The translations under genes were made by a program, and so were the position numbers. DNA of 11,735 bases from Sulfurimonas sp. UBA6014. Its GTDB lineage: Bacteria > Campylobacterota > Campylobacteria > Campylobacterales > Sulfurimonadaceae. The notes under the pieces are model-generated. The model was not told the origin of the DNA, did not search any database, and saw only the letters and a list, made by a program, of their open reading frames with translations. Positions 1-7,475 of this stretch are shown here, piece by piece (position 1 is the stretch's first letter; every line of letters starts with the position of its first letter). Where the stretch lies: positions 1-11,735 of the forward strand of contig DJAA01000074.1 in the NCBI GenBank assembly GCA_002428085.1, read 5' to 3'.

Positions 1-1
1 T

Positions 2-52
2 AGAGAGTTCTTAAAGTGTGAGGGATTAAGATATGTAACACGTTATAATTAA
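2..52 (+). CDS. Possible C-terminal end of a truncated gene
   Basis: Of the three plus-strand frames at the left edge only this one is open. It would encode a 16-residue tail, REFLKCEGLRYVTRYN, before a TAA stop at 50-52. The residue mix looks like ordinary protein, but the stretch is far too short to identify a family or to exclude chance. If real, the gene converges on the minus-strand LPP20-domain gene across about 90 bases that hold two inverted repeats. I do not recognise the product. Confidence 0.25.
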   Translation, partial: REFLKCEGLRYVTRYN

Positions 53-68
53 AAAGAGACCTCTTTCA
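49..68 (-). terminator. Weak candidate terminator after the lipoprotein genes
   Basis: On the minus strand AAAGAGGTCTCTTT (66 down to 53) folds into a 5-6 bp stem with a tiny loop, followed by TT and an AT-rich stretch. It lies about 80 bases past the stop of the LPP20-domain gene, where the leftward operon would be expected to end. The stem is short and AT-rich and the T-run is poor, so the call is tentative. Confidence 0.3.
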
Positions 69-75
69 TAACACC

Positions 76-109
76 CTTTGAAGCGAACAATTCTGTATCG
101 CTAGCAAAG
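76..109. repeat. Interrupted inverted repeat downstream of the LPP20-domain gene
   Basis: CTTTG (76-80) pairs with CAAAG (105-109), and AGCGA (82-86) pairs with TCGCT (98-102). They are separated by a small asymmetric internal loop (1 against 2 bases) and close an 11-base loop. There is no T-run on either side, so it is not a standard intrinsic terminator. It could be a 3'-end mRNA structure or a remnant of a mobile or intergenic repeat. Confidence 0.4.
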
Positions 110-143
110 TCTTTGTCAGAAAGAAGATTTATACACTTGGAAT

Positions 144-1154
144 TTAGTTACCCGTAATAAATGAGATTATTCCTATTTCTGCTATTTTCTTTTCGTATTT
201 TGCGGTTCTAGAAATTGCATCTTGGAACCCTTCTGAAGAGCCCTCTTTCGTCTTATATTCTACATTAGATACTATATTTCCACTTTTATCTGTAGCTTTT
301 ATAACGGTATTTCTAAGAGCAATTGTAAGTTTTTTAAAGGTCTCATTTGTGGAGTTTACTTTTGCTTCTTTTGCGTTTGTCGATACATTGATAAGGACGT
401 TGTAGTTTGAGTCGCTAAATTTTGCATTTTGTTCACTGAGTTGACTACGAATCAGAGCAGCTAAAGATTCTGAATTTTTATCTGCATTTATTTTAAAGAT
501 AAGTTCATTTTTAGCTTTTCTCATCTCTTTTGTGTAGTTTATATAACGTTGTGTATATTTGGAATCATCATAACTTACATTAAGTGCGTGTAATAAGGCA
601 AAAAAAGTGTCTGTCTCTTTAAGATACTTTTCAATACTTGCAGTAAGCTTTAATTTCTCAAAAAAACCAGCTCTTTCGAAAATCTCCCATTCTGCTTGCA
701 ACTGAGAATCAACTTTTTCAAGCTTCCTCTCATATGTTGCACTTAAAATTGCTCTCTCTACTTCGACTAAAAGAATCCATTGCTTGCCATCATCAAAACT
801 CTCTTCAACTTTTACATCTGTATATTCTATATCTTTACTTTTGCTCAACACCTCATTTTTTGTATTTGAGAGCACCTCTTCATTGTCACCTTGTCTACTT
901 GCACTTACTGAGGAGCTGAAACTTGAGGCGACGTTTACTGAAATTTTTGCACTTATAGTTGCTAATGCATCACTTTTTGCATCTTTTTGAGTAACGCCAT
1001 AACCAACTGCATAAAAATACTCAGCAGTATCCGATGGCGGATTATTAATCCATTCATGATTTGCGCTAGAATTTAAACTCGATGATGAAGCCAACACTCC
1101 ACAAGCACTAAAAAAAGTCAGTGTTAAAAAAATAAAAAGTGTTTTCATATACAT
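144..1154 (-). CDS. LPP20-domain lipoprotein
   Basis: Predicted membrane-anchored lipoprotein. The N-terminus (MKTLFIFLTLTFFSAC) is a short lipoprotein signal ending in an FSAC lipobox, so the mature protein should start at the Cys and be lipidated. The following 100 residues carry an LPP20-type pattern: W-x-x-N-P-P, then FYAVGYG, an Ala-rich helix (KDAKSDALATISAKISV) and a long Ser-rich strand. About 200 C-terminal residues are mixed alpha/beta and I cannot assign them. LPP20 proteins are surface or periplasmic lipoproteins in Helicobacter, and FlgP of Vibrio and Campylobacter is a relative, but no flagellar genes are near. I chose the ATG at 1154 because AAAGGA lies 5 bases upstream of it. 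ATGs at 1160 and 1148 are also in frame, and 1148 gives the cleanest signal peptide. It is the last gene of the leftward cluster, 22-28 bases after the 450-residue lipoprotein gene. Confidence 0.8.
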   Translation of the reverse strand: MYMKTLFIFLTLTFFSACGVLASSSSLNSSANHEWINNPPSDTAEYFYAVGYGVTQKDAKSDALATISAKISVNVASSFSSSVSASRQGDNEEVLSNTKNEVLSKSKDIEYTDVKVEESFDDGKQWILLVEVERAILSATYERKLEKVDSQLQAEWEIFERAGFFEKLKLTASIEKYLKETDTFFALLHALNVSYDDSKYTQRYINYTKEMRKAKNELIFKINADKNSESLAALIRSQLSEQNAKFSDSNYNVLINVSTNAKEAKVNSTNETFKKLTIALRNTVIKATDKSGNIVSNVEYKTKEGSSEGFQDAISRTAKYEKKIAEIGIISFITGN

Positions 1155-1182
1155 AAGCATCCTTTAAATGTTCTTGAATATT

Positions 1183-2535
1183 TTATTGGCCGTTTGCTGC
1201 TAAAGCTTTGGCTTCTTTATCTGCTGCTTCTTGGGCTGCTTTTTTAGCTTCTGAATCTTGTTGTACTTTAACATCATATGCACTTACAATTATCTTTGTC
1301 ACATTTTCATATTTTTTTGCTAAAGATGACTGTTTGTCTGCATAATAAGTCCCGATGAAAATATTTGGCAAAAGATATACTGCATTTTTAACAAGTCCAG
1401 CAACTCTTGCATTATATTTATCTTGAAGATTTAACGGAATAGCCGCTTTAGCAACTGCTAAACTCTCAAGCTCTTTTGGAAAATTAAGCACACTGTTATT
1501 TGCTATAATATTTGTAAGTGCTAAACCAAAAGATGTATAAGCTTCTGTAGAAGAGACTTGGATTTCATTCGCTACCATATTGATATTTTTAGCTAATTTA
1601 ACATAATTTTCATCATCAATATTAATCTCAGATTCAAGAGCTATGACCGCTTGGTCCAATAATTGGAAATAGATTGCTTCCTTTTCATCAGCAAAAGACT
1701 CTTTTTCTTTTATTTGCACCTCTATTGTTGCTAAATTTTCATTCATATCCACTTTTTTCTCTTCTGAGAGAGGAGTGTATTTTGGATTATTTTCTTTATC
1801 ATTACTTTTAGCTTCATCTTCTTTTAACTCTGTCTCAAGCGCCCCTTTTTTTGCTTGTTCTAGTGCAACATTTGCAAAAGCTTCAAGCATCTCTTTGTTA
1901 GCCAAAGACAAATCTTTTTGCATATTTACAGGTGCTAAAGATATAACAGCATCTCCTATAGTAGGATAAACATCCCCCTTTGGAGAGTCTATTTTTTTCA
2001 TTTTGCCATCTTTAAAATCTAAAAAATTATTAATTGAAGAGTCATAATTAAATACATTAGGCCAGTTTTTCTTATCTTCACCATAAAAAATAGTAAGTTT
2101 TTGGATTGCTCTATATGTAAGCGGAGAGACTGTTTGGTCTAGAGCTTGTGCTGCTATATTTCCAACATCACCAAGTTGACTCATGAGAGCACCTGAACCT
2201 AACATTTGTCTTTGAATTGGTTTTGTGTAATGCACTGTTGAAAAGTAAGGAGTATCCATTACTGCATTGTTTATAAATGTTTTGTCTGTCTCATTCACAT
2301 CCCTTGTAACCATTTCAGGCCATTTTGCATCGGCAGAAATTGGCATCTTAAACGCCATTATATTGTTCTCTCTCACTATAGTCACACCAATAGCAACACG
2401 GTTGGCTTGGCCCTCAAGGGTTGGAACTTCCATCTGTGAAGCCAAAGTTTCTTGAAGTGCACTACATCCACTCATCATAAAAGCAGCAATTGCCATTAGG
2501 GCTACATTTAAAACTAATTTCTTACCTAATTTCAT
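1183..2535 (-). CDS. Predicted lipoprotein of unknown function, 450 aa
   Basis: I do not recognise the family. Residues 1-23 form a lipoprotein signal peptide (basic KLGKK, hydrophobic core, MMSGC), with Cys24 the likely lipidated residue. The rest has no membrane span. The middle (about 225-290) is rich in Glu, Lys and Asp and probably helical or coiled-coil. The last 25 residues are an Ala/Lys/Glu repeat-like helix (KKAAQEAADKEAKALAA). Near the C-terminus NAVYLLPNIFIGTYYADKQ is an ordered hydrophobic patch. The start is supported by AAAGGA 5 bases upstream. It sits between two other predicted lipoprotein genes on the same strand (89 bases after one, 22-28 bases before the LPP20-domain gene), which suggests a shared envelope role. 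Export as a lipoprotein is well supported; the function is not. Confidence 0.8.
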   Translation of the reverse strand: MKLGKKLVLNVALMAIAAFMMSGCSALQETLASQMEVPTLEGQANRVAIGVTIVRENNIMAFKMPISADAKWPEMVTRDVNETDKTFINNAVMDTPYFSTVHYTKPIQRQMLGSGALMSQLGDVGNIAAQALDQTVSPLTYRAIQKLTIFYGEDKKNWPNVFNYDSSINNFLDFKDGKMKKIDSPKGDVYPTIGDAVISLAPVNMQKDLSLANKEMLEAFANVALEQAKKGALETELKEDEAKSNDKENNPKYTPLSEEKKVDMNENLATIEVQIKEKESFADEKEAIYFQLLDQAVIALESEINIDDENYVKLAKNINMVANEIQVSSTEAYTSFGLALTNIIANNSVLNFPKELESLAVAKAAIPLNLQDKYNARVAGLVKNAVYLLPNIFIGTYYADKQSSLAKKYENVTKIIVSAYDVKVQQDSEAKKAAQEAADKEAKALAANGQ

Positions 2536-2555
2536 ATTTTTCCTTTACATAAATA

Positions 2556-2575
2556 TTTTTTTCTAAAGAAAAAAA
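2556..2575 (-). repeat. AT-rich hairpin in the leader of the 450-aa lipoprotein gene
   Basis: A perfect 8-bp inverted repeat, TTTTTTTC and GAAAAAAA, with a 4-base loop. In the minus-strand transcript it lies about 20 bases ahead of the start codon, just upstream of the AAAGGA ribosome site. It might stabilise a processed 5' end or slow read-through from the upstream gene. It could also be a by-product of strong A/T-run content. Confidence 0.4.
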
Positions 2576-2624
2576 CTTTTTAATTTTCCTCTTTACACCC
2601 AATGAAAACTATACAAACCTACAA

Positions 2625-3563
2625 TTACTCATACTCACTTGCAGAACTTCCTGTCATAGTATTTCTATCTTTTACCAGTGCTTGATTCGCGTTGTCTTGT
2701 TTTTTTGTCTTATTTAATAGATCATAAAAGTTATCAAATCTTGCCTTAGCACTCACCACAAGCTCGTCATTGATGCCACCTAAGCTCATGGCCTGCTCAT
2801 AGTTGCTTTGTGCGGAATCCAAAAGCTTTAAATCTTCATTTACACTCGCTTCAGCCTCATATAAAACAGCCAAATCATAGTGATAATTTAGATTTTTTTC
2901 ACCCTTATAATTTTCCATAAGTTTGATTGCCCCCTTGTAATTTTTACGCTGTGCATAAGCAGTAACAAGTTCTAAATCACTTGGCAAAGATTTAAACTCT
3001 CGGAGTTGACTTGTTTTAAGTGGAGAGATATCGGATATAAAATATTTCACAACTTTATCTACAGCTTGAGATGCCAATTCATTTTCACTTGGCAATTTAC
3101 TCACATCTTCAGATTGACGATTCTTTCTGTCACTATATGTTTTTACCAAAAACTCATCACTTGCTCGAGAGATGATAAAAGTCACTTCTAGCGAGATACT
3201 GACATCTTTCCCTAAGTTTTTATACTCATAATTTGAAATTTTCATGCTCAAAGCAACATCACCATTTGAGCCCATTGGATCAATTGTCACAAAATTTGTT
3301 TGTGTAAGACTCGCTTTAACACTATCTATTAACAAAGATTCCAACTTTTTGTTCGTCTCTTTTGCACCTTTTACTTCTGGATTTAGCCATAAAGCCAAAT
3401 ACGCCCCCTGAGATATAAACTCATCTTTTGTCTCTATTTTACTTAGCTTTGCCGCTTCTTTAGGGGCTGTATAAGATGGGATTACAATTTTTGGTCCACC
3501 GCCACAACCTAAAAAAAACAAAACTACAACGGATATCGTCCATAACGAAACTACTTTTTGCAT
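2625..3563 (-). CDS. Predicted lipoprotein with TPR-like C-terminal region
   Basis: The N-terminus MQKVVSLWTISVVVLFFLGC is a lipoprotein signal with an FLGC lipobox (Cys20), followed by a Gly-rich linker. Residues about 50-185 look like an alpha/beta domain: GAYLALWLNPE, a helix, TNFVTIDP, DVALSMKISNYEY, SISLEVTFII, then a helix ending KYFISDISP. This layout recalls the small alpha/beta domains of CsgG/LpoB-type lipoproteins, but that is a fold-level guess. Residues about 195-285 are helical with TPR-like spacing (YAQRKNYKGAIKLMENY, YHYDLAVLYEAEA, DSAQSNYEQAMSLGG). The tail is polar. AAGGAAG lies 5 bases before the ATG. The gene follows the BatD-like gene by 67 bases and may be co-transcribed or have its own promoter. 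The biological role is unknown. Confidence 0.8.
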   Translation of the reverse strand: MQKVVSLWTISVVVLFFLGCGGGPKIVIPSYTAPKEAAKLSKIETKDEFISQGAYLALWLNPEVKGAKETNKKLESLLIDSVKASLTQTNFVTIDPMGSNGDVALSMKISNYEYKNLGKDVSISLEVTFIISRASDEFLVKTYSDRKNRQSEDVSKLPSENELASQAVDKVVKYFISDISPLKTSQLREFKSLPSDLELVTAYAQRKNYKGAIKLMENYKGEKNLNYHYDLAVLYEAEASVNEDLKLLDSAQSNYEQAMSLGGINDELVVSAKARFDNFYDLLNKTKKQDNANQALVKDRNTMTGSSASEYE

Positions 3564-3630
3564 TTTCTCTTCCTTTTAAAAAAACAGATTATTTTAATTA
3601 AAAAATATTTAACAGTACATTAAGTTATTT

Positions 3631-4731
3631 CTAAACTTTCAATGATTTCTTAATATCACTCAAAGAAGTTACATTTTTAGACTCTATTTCATAAATCAAC
3701 TTTTGATATTTTACAGAATCTTCAATAGCCAAAATCATGACAAGCTCTTCCAAAGACTTTGCCTCTTTTATCTTTTGCGAAAATTTCTCACCCTTAGTAT
3801 GCGAAACCAATTTTCTCTTTATTTTTATTTTGCCTAGTAAAAAACCTGCGATAAATGTCAATATATAGTTTATATAGTTATAAAAAGGGTTAGCCTTCTC
3901 CTGCGACTTTTCTAGAAGTTCCTCTTTCGCAAAGCCTTTTTCAACATGAACCTCTATATGCTCATGAGTTAACTCTTTGAGTGCTTTTTCATGCGTATCA
4001 AAATAGCGCAAAGAGATTTTTTGAAGCTTAAAATCATGCGCACTTACAAATGCAAATTTTTGACTCCATGAACCACTTACACCATCTTGCGTTAATTCTG
4101 TTTTTTGAATAATTTTTTGAGAAAAAACCTTAACTCCATCTATGACAAACTCAAATGGTTTTAAAGCATCAAAATTTCCACTCCCCTTTATATATATTTC
4201 TATATGGTAAGGTTGGTATGCTTTTACATATGGTTTTTCTTTTTTAACTTCTAAAGTAAAAGCACCCACAAGTTCTATGGGAGTTTCTTTAATCTCAATA
4301 TTGAGAGCTTTTAGCTTCACAACGGTATTTGTAAAGTCGGCTTCTTGCGCATTATCTCTGCCTAAAATAGTTGCTTTTATAGAGTCTTGATTTGTTTTTT
4401 TCATAATCGCCTCAAACTCAAAGGGTATAATTCCCTCCTCATGAGCAAAGGCAACAAATTCATAACTGCTCTGGCGCTTGTTATTTACAATCTTGTCGCT
4501 TTGTGTTAAAAGTTTTAAAGTGTACTCTTTAGTTTTTCTTGTGGGGTTAAAATCAATGGTATACAGCGCACTTGCATCGCTAAAACTACAGACATATTTT
4601 AGGTGTATCGCTTCGTTTTTGAAGGCACTCTTTTTACTAGATGTAACGCTCCACTCATATGTTGAAGCAAAACTTTGCACATGTAAAAGTGTTAAAAATA
4701 TAAAAAGAAATCTACCAAGGTTTTTTTTCAT
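3631..4731 (-). CDS. batD: BatD-like aerotolerance protein (short form)
   Basis: Third gene of the Bat cluster. BatD proteins are membrane-anchored periplasmic proteins with beta-sandwich domains that accompany VWA proteins BatA and BatB; Bat operons have been linked to oxygen or envelope stress tolerance. The 366-residue protein has a signal peptide (residues 1-23, cut near SFAS), a beta-rich region to about 265, one membrane span (about 285-301, YILTFIAGFLLG), then KIKIKRK and a cytoplasmic helical tail. The BatD-like hallmark IKGSGNFDALKPFEF is at 181-195. It is shorter than typical BatD proteins of 500-600 residues. I chose the ATG at 4731 because AAAGG lies 7 bases upstream and the signal peptide begins there; the longer frame back to 4860 adds residues unlike a signal sequence and runs over the upstream gene. 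It overlaps batB/batC by 20 bases, implying translational coupling. Confidence 0.75.
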   Translation of the reverse strand: MKKNLGRFLFIFLTLLHVQSFASTYEWSVTSSKKSAFKNEAIHLKYVCSFSDASALYTIDFNPTRKTKEYTLKLLTQSDKIVNNKRQSSYEFVAFAHEEGIIPFEFEAIMKKTNQDSIKATILGRDNAQEADFTNTVVKLKALNIEIKETPIELVGAFTLEVKKEKPYVKAYQPYHIEIYIKGSGNFDALKPFEFVIDGVKVFSQKIIQKTELTQDGVSGSWSQKFAFVSAHDFKLQKISLRYFDTHEKALKELTHEHIEVHVEKGFAKEELLEKSQEKANPFYNYINYILTFIAGFLLGKIKIKRKLVSHTKGEKFSQKIKEAKSLEELVMILAIEDSVKYQKLIYEIESKNVTSLSDIKKSLKV

Positions 4732-6226
4732 TGACGAGCCTTTTATTGATAAGTTCATACTGTTTTGAGCTGAGCTTGGCTTTACCAGTATTAAGATTGA
4801 GCATGCTTTCACTTTGTGTTTTTTTTGCATGCTCATCGCCACCTGCGCCCGCATTTGCACTTACTTTCATGTTTGAACTTCCCCCCTCTTTTTCCTTCGC
4901 ACTTGAACTCTCTTGTTTAGCGGTAGCCGACTTTTGCTTCGTTTTTTGCTGCCCTGTACTCATAGTCATTTGCTCTGGCACCTCTTTAATGTACGCCAAA
5001 TTTTCATCCGCTTCAAGGGTGTACGCCAAAGTAAGTGATTTTAAATACGCCTCTCTTGCCTTTTTGAACTCTTTAAGTCTGACAAAAGTATTTGCCGTGT
5101 TGTAAAAAACGGCAGACTTAAATCCTGCATCGTCTGATTTTACTTTTAAAAAATAGGTAAGCGCTTTTTCATATTCGCCGCTTTTATAGTATCCGCATGC
5201 CGTGTTAAAATACGCCCTATCCTTTTGTATTTTGCCATAATGCTTTACTGCCTCTTCATAATTTTCTTTTTCATACGCTGTTTTTCCTCTTTTTTCATGG
5301 ACAATATCAAGAACCGAGGCATTTACATGAAGTCCAAAAAGAAGCAAAAAGGCTATGACAAATCTTTTTAAAGTAGTAACACTCACCAAAAATGTGACAA
5401 GGGCTAAAAAAACAAAATAATAAAACAGTTCGATATTTCTAACAACCATTACCTGTGCCAAATAATCCTTATTTTTTTGTTCCCTTAAAGCATCTTGCAA
5501 GGAGGCAAAATCTTTCGTATAACTTCCGCCTGAGATTTGTGCTATTTCTTGAGTATTTTTATTTTCTCTGCTTACAACTATGTCACCTGAAGCGTCTTTT
5601 AAAAGCTCGCCATTTTCTAGTTTTATGGTACTTCCAAAATCGCTAGCGAGCATAAAAATATGGACTATCAACCCTTGATCTCTTGCAAATTTTGCCTCTT
5701 CTTCATACTCTTTTTCATCCCCTCCATCTGTCAAAATGACAAAACTCAATTTTTTAGCAACAGACATTTTTCGCCCTAGTTTTAAAGCTGAATAAATATC
5801 ACTCCCTTTTGTCATGACAAGAGTTGTATCAAGCGAGTTAAAAAGGTGTAAAAGTAGCTCAGAGTCCTCAGTTAAGGGTGAGAGAACAATGGCATTGGTT
5901 GTAAAACCTAAAACGCCAAATCGGGTATTTGTCTGTGTTTTCACAAGGAGGCCTAAAATCTCTTTTGCTTTTTCAAGCCGCGAGGGGATGATATCGCTGG
6001 CTTGCATTGAGTAAGACAAATCTACCGCGACAATCACATCACTTAAAGCCTGTTTGCTCCAAAGAGGCTCTTGCACAATGACGGGTCTGCACAGAGCAAT
6101 AACGATGAAGATAAAAGTAAACATGATTCCATAGGAAGCAAAATGCAAATCTCTTAAATCTTTTTTTATAAAACCTGCGAGCAAAAAGAGTAAGAGCCAA
6201 AAATATTCAGGATTTATGAAGCTCAT
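4712..6226 (-). CDS. batB: BatB-BatC fusion: VWA domain plus TPR repeats
   Basis: A 504-residue inner-membrane protein combining two normally separate Bat proteins. Residues 8-20 and 33-46 are membrane spans. The VWA domain (about 62-255) has an intact metal site: D69-L-S71-Y-S73, Thr139 (VMTKGSD) and D167 in ILTDGGD. It has the usual BatB insert (GELLKDASGDIVVSRENK). Two further hydrophobic segments at about 267-283 and 287-301 are followed by TPR repeats at about 310-415 (AYEKENYEEAVKHYGKI, YYKSGEYEKALTYFLKV, FVRLKEFKKAREAYLKSL). The end is a low-complexity Lys/Ser/Glu/Gly region and a conserved-looking final helix. The second hydrophobic segment resembles the signal peptide of a stand-alone BatC, which supports a gene-fusion origin. 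The start overlaps the batA stop as ATGA, with AGAGGAGCC (6232-6240) as a strong ribosome site. Stop is TAG at 4712-4714. Confidence 0.87.
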   Translation of the reverse strand: MSFINPEYFWLLLFLLAGFIKKDLRDLHFASYGIMFTFIFIVIALCRPVIVQEPLWSKQALSDVIVAVDLSYSMQASDIIPSRLEKAKEILGLLVKTQTNTRFGVLGFTTNAIVLSPLTEDSELLLHLFNSLDTTLVMTKGSDIYSALKLGRKMSVAKKLSFVILTDGGDEKEYEEEAKFARDQGLIVHIFMLASDFGSTIKLENGELLKDASGDIVVSRENKNTQEIAQISGGSYTKDFASLQDALREQKNKDYLAQVMVVRNIELFYYFVFLALVTFLVSVTTLKRFVIAFLLLFGLHVNASVLDIVHEKRGKTAYEKENYEEAVKHYGKIQKDRAYFNTACGYYKSGEYEKALTYFLKVKSDDAGFKSAVFYNTANTFVRLKEFKKAREAYLKSLTLAYTLEADENLAYIKEVPEQMTMSTGQQKTKQKSATAKQESSSAKEKEGGSSNMKVSANAGAGGDEHAKKTQSESMLNLNTGKAKLSSKQYELINKRLVNEKKPW

Positions 6227-7140
6227 TTTCTGGCTCCTCTAAAAAGTAACAATAAAAGAAATCCACATGCCAAGAGTAAAAACACCTGATAATGAAAATC
6301 TTTTTCTCTATACTCTTTACTTTTGATTTTTGAAGATTCCAGTTTGTCAATCTCTGCATATATCTCTTGTAATTCTTCGGCTGATTTAGCTTCAAAGAAC
6401 ACTCCATCGGTATTTTTAGCCATTTCTTTAAGTAAAGCTTCATCTGCCTCACCTTTGTTCCCAAGAGCGATAGTGTAGACTTTAATCTTATTTTCTTGTG
6501 CCAGTTTTACCGCATCTTTAGGCGAAATTGCACCGCTATTGTGTTCGCCATCGGTTAAAAGTATGATAATTTTTGTTTGCGCACTCGAATACTTAAATGC
6601 TCTTACGCCTATAGCAATAGCCTCACCGATGGCAGTATTTTGCCCAGCCATTCCCTGTGAGAGATACCCTAACATATCACTCACAATCTCTTTTTCGTAG
6701 GTCACAGGCGAAGCAATAAAAGCAAAATCTCCAAATATAACAACACCAATATTATCCATGACTCTTTTTTGAATAAATTCGCTTGCTACGATTTTTGCTA
6801 TCTCAAAACGACTCAATCTCTCACCCAAAACATTTTGTACATCAAAACCTGATGCATTCATAGACCCACTTGCATCAATAGCAAGAACAATATCTTTGCC
6901 GTTTCTGTTAAAAGGATTCTGTTTGTCAATAGAAACTGGCGACATGAGTGCAATACAAAGTAATACAAATATAATAATTTTAAGGATCCATTGAAGTTTA
7001 AAAAAACTTTTTTTTGCAGACAAAAATTGTAAATGAACAAAGTATCTACTTTTAATCTGTTCTTTGCATCTGTAGAGACAAAAAAGTAAAGGAATAAGCA
7101 ACAATACAAGATAGGGATATTCAAAAAGATAATAATTCAT
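6223..7140 (-). CDS. batA: BatA: membrane-anchored VWA protein
   Basis: First gene of the Bat cluster. The 305-residue protein starts with the typical BatA opening FEYPYLVLLLIPLLF (membrane span 6-22), has a second span at 52-69, a VWA domain at about 82-265 and a last span at 284-301 ending RGARK. The metal site is complete: D89-A-S91-G-S93, Thr169 (GQNTAIGEA) and D197 in LLTDGEHNSG. VWA domains of this kind bind Mg2+ and protein partners; in the family BatA and BatB work with a MoxR AAA+ ATPase. No moxR or DUF58 gene is present here, since the upstream region is a divergent tRNA promoter. The ribosome site is weak (TAAG just before the ATG at 7140). Start choice rests on the conserved N-terminal pattern. 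Confidence 0.9.
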   Translation of the reverse strand: MNYYLFEYPYLVLLLIPLLFCLYRCKEQIKSRYFVHLQFLSAKKSFFKLQWILKIIIFVLLCIALMSPVSIDKQNPFNRNGKDIVLAIDASGSMNASGFDVQNVLGERLSRFEIAKIVASEFIQKRVMDNIGVVIFGDFAFIASPVTYEKEIVSDMLGYLSQGMAGQNTAIGEAIAIGVRAFKYSSAQTKIIILLTDGEHNSGAISPKDAVKLAQENKIKVYTIALGNKGEADEALLKEMAKNTDGVFFEAKSAEELQEIYAEIDKLESSKIKSKEYREKDFHYQVFLLLACGFLLLLLFRGARK

Positions 7141-7147
7141 GACTTAT

Positions 7148-7196
7148 ATTTTAACCAAAAAAATAGCATGAATATATATTTGTCAAAGGTATTATA
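7148..7196 (-). promoter_or_regulatory. Candidate promoter region for the bat operon
   Basis: Reading leftward, TATAAT occurs at 7196-7191 with no good -35, which is common in Campylobacterota where the -10 box dominates. It would give a leader of about 45 bases before batA. A second possibility uses TTGACA at 7186-7181 with a weaker TGC-TATTTT at 7165-7160 (15-base spacer). A TAAAAT at 7153-7148 would give an almost leaderless message, which fits the weak ribosome site. I cannot choose between them. Confidence 0.4.
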
Positions 7197-7223
7197 AAAA
7201 TTATAAATTTATTCGATTTTTTC

Positions 7224-7252
7224 TTGACATACCAGAACTATTTGCCTATAAT
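7224..7252 (+). promoter_or_regulatory. Consensus sigma70 promoter of the tRNA-Lys unit
   Basis: TTGACA (7224-7229) and TATAAT (7247-7252) are separated by exactly 17 bases, a perfect housekeeping promoter. The discriminator TCGCGTCC (7253-7260) is strikingly GC-rich for this genome, as is usual for stable-RNA promoters under stringent control. Transcription should begin around 7258-7261, just ahead of the leader hairpin. Confidence 0.9.
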
Positions 7253-7260
7253 TCGCGTCC

Positions 7261-7278
7261 ACAAATAGAGATATTTGT
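7261..7278 (+). promoter_or_regulatory. 5' leader hairpin of the tRNA precursor
   Basis: ACAAATA (7261-7267) and TATTTGT (7272-7278) are perfect complements around a GAGA tetraloop, a GNRA loop. The hairpin would sit at or within a few bases of the transcript's 5' end and end 3 bases before tRNA-Lys. It may protect the 5' end or guide RNase P or another nuclease. Confidence 0.6.
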
Positions 7279-7281
7279 TTT

Positions 7282-7357
7282 GTCTTGTTAGCTCAGTTGG
7301 TAGAGCACGTCACTTTTAATGATGTGGCCGATGGTTCGAGTCCATCACAGGACACCA
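7282..7357 (+). tRNA. tRNA-Lys (anticodon UUU)
   Basis: Complete cloverleaf of 76 bases with encoded CCA. Acceptor GTCTTGT pairs with ACAGGAC (one T-G wobble). The D arm is GCTC-AGTTGGTA-GAGC, the anticodon stem CGTCA/TGATG holds loop CTTTTAA with anticodon TTT, and the T arm is GATGG-TTCGAGT-CCATC. The discriminator is A. Confidence 0.96.
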
Positions 7358-7387
7358 TTTATTTTGTATGCAAAACGAGCAAAATCC

Positions 7388-7430
7388 GTTTTACTACGTT
7401 AACACTAAGTTTTACTCAGCGTAAGGCTCA
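7388..7430 (+). repeat. Imperfect tandem repeat in the tRNA spacer
   Basis: GTTTTACT occurs at 7388-7395 and again at 7409-7416, 21 bases apart, and the following bases are also related (ACGTTAACACTAA against CAGCGTAAGGCTCA). A 6-bp palindrome GTTAAC lies between. Two helical turns of spacing could suit a protein site, or the unit may be a small intergenic repeat. Confidence 0.4.
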
Positions 7431-7445
7431 TCGAACTTGTTCGAT
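7430..7445. repeat. Inverted repeat in the tRNA spacer
   Basis: ATCGAAC and GTTCGAT are perfect complements around TT, followed by TTT. The short loop and short T-run make it a poor intrinsic terminator. It might mark a processing or weak termination point between the two tRNAs. Confidence 0.4.
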
Positions 7446-7446
7446 T

Positions 7447-7475
7447 TTGAAAACGTGATACAAAAACTTTACAAC
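7447..7475 (+). promoter_or_regulatory. Candidate internal promoter for tRNA-Glu
   Basis: TTGAAA (7447-7452) and TACAAC (7470-7475) are 17 bases apart. Transcription would start near 7482, about 3 bases before the tRNA. The -10 matches only 4 of 6 positions, so the tRNA may instead be read from the strong tRNA-Lys promoter. Confidence 0.3.

Noticed and set aside
4732..4860. Longer N-terminus for the BatD-like gene
   Set aside because: The extra 43 residues overlap the fused batB/batC gene further and put the evident signal peptide in the interior. The ATG at 4731 has a good AAAGG site.
4731..5105. 124-residue open frame on the plus strand, antisense to the fused batB/batC gene
   Set aside because: It is Ser/Leu/Cys-rich, without a family pattern, and lies over a well-supported VWA-TPR gene. 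It looks like a shadow of that gene's codon bias.
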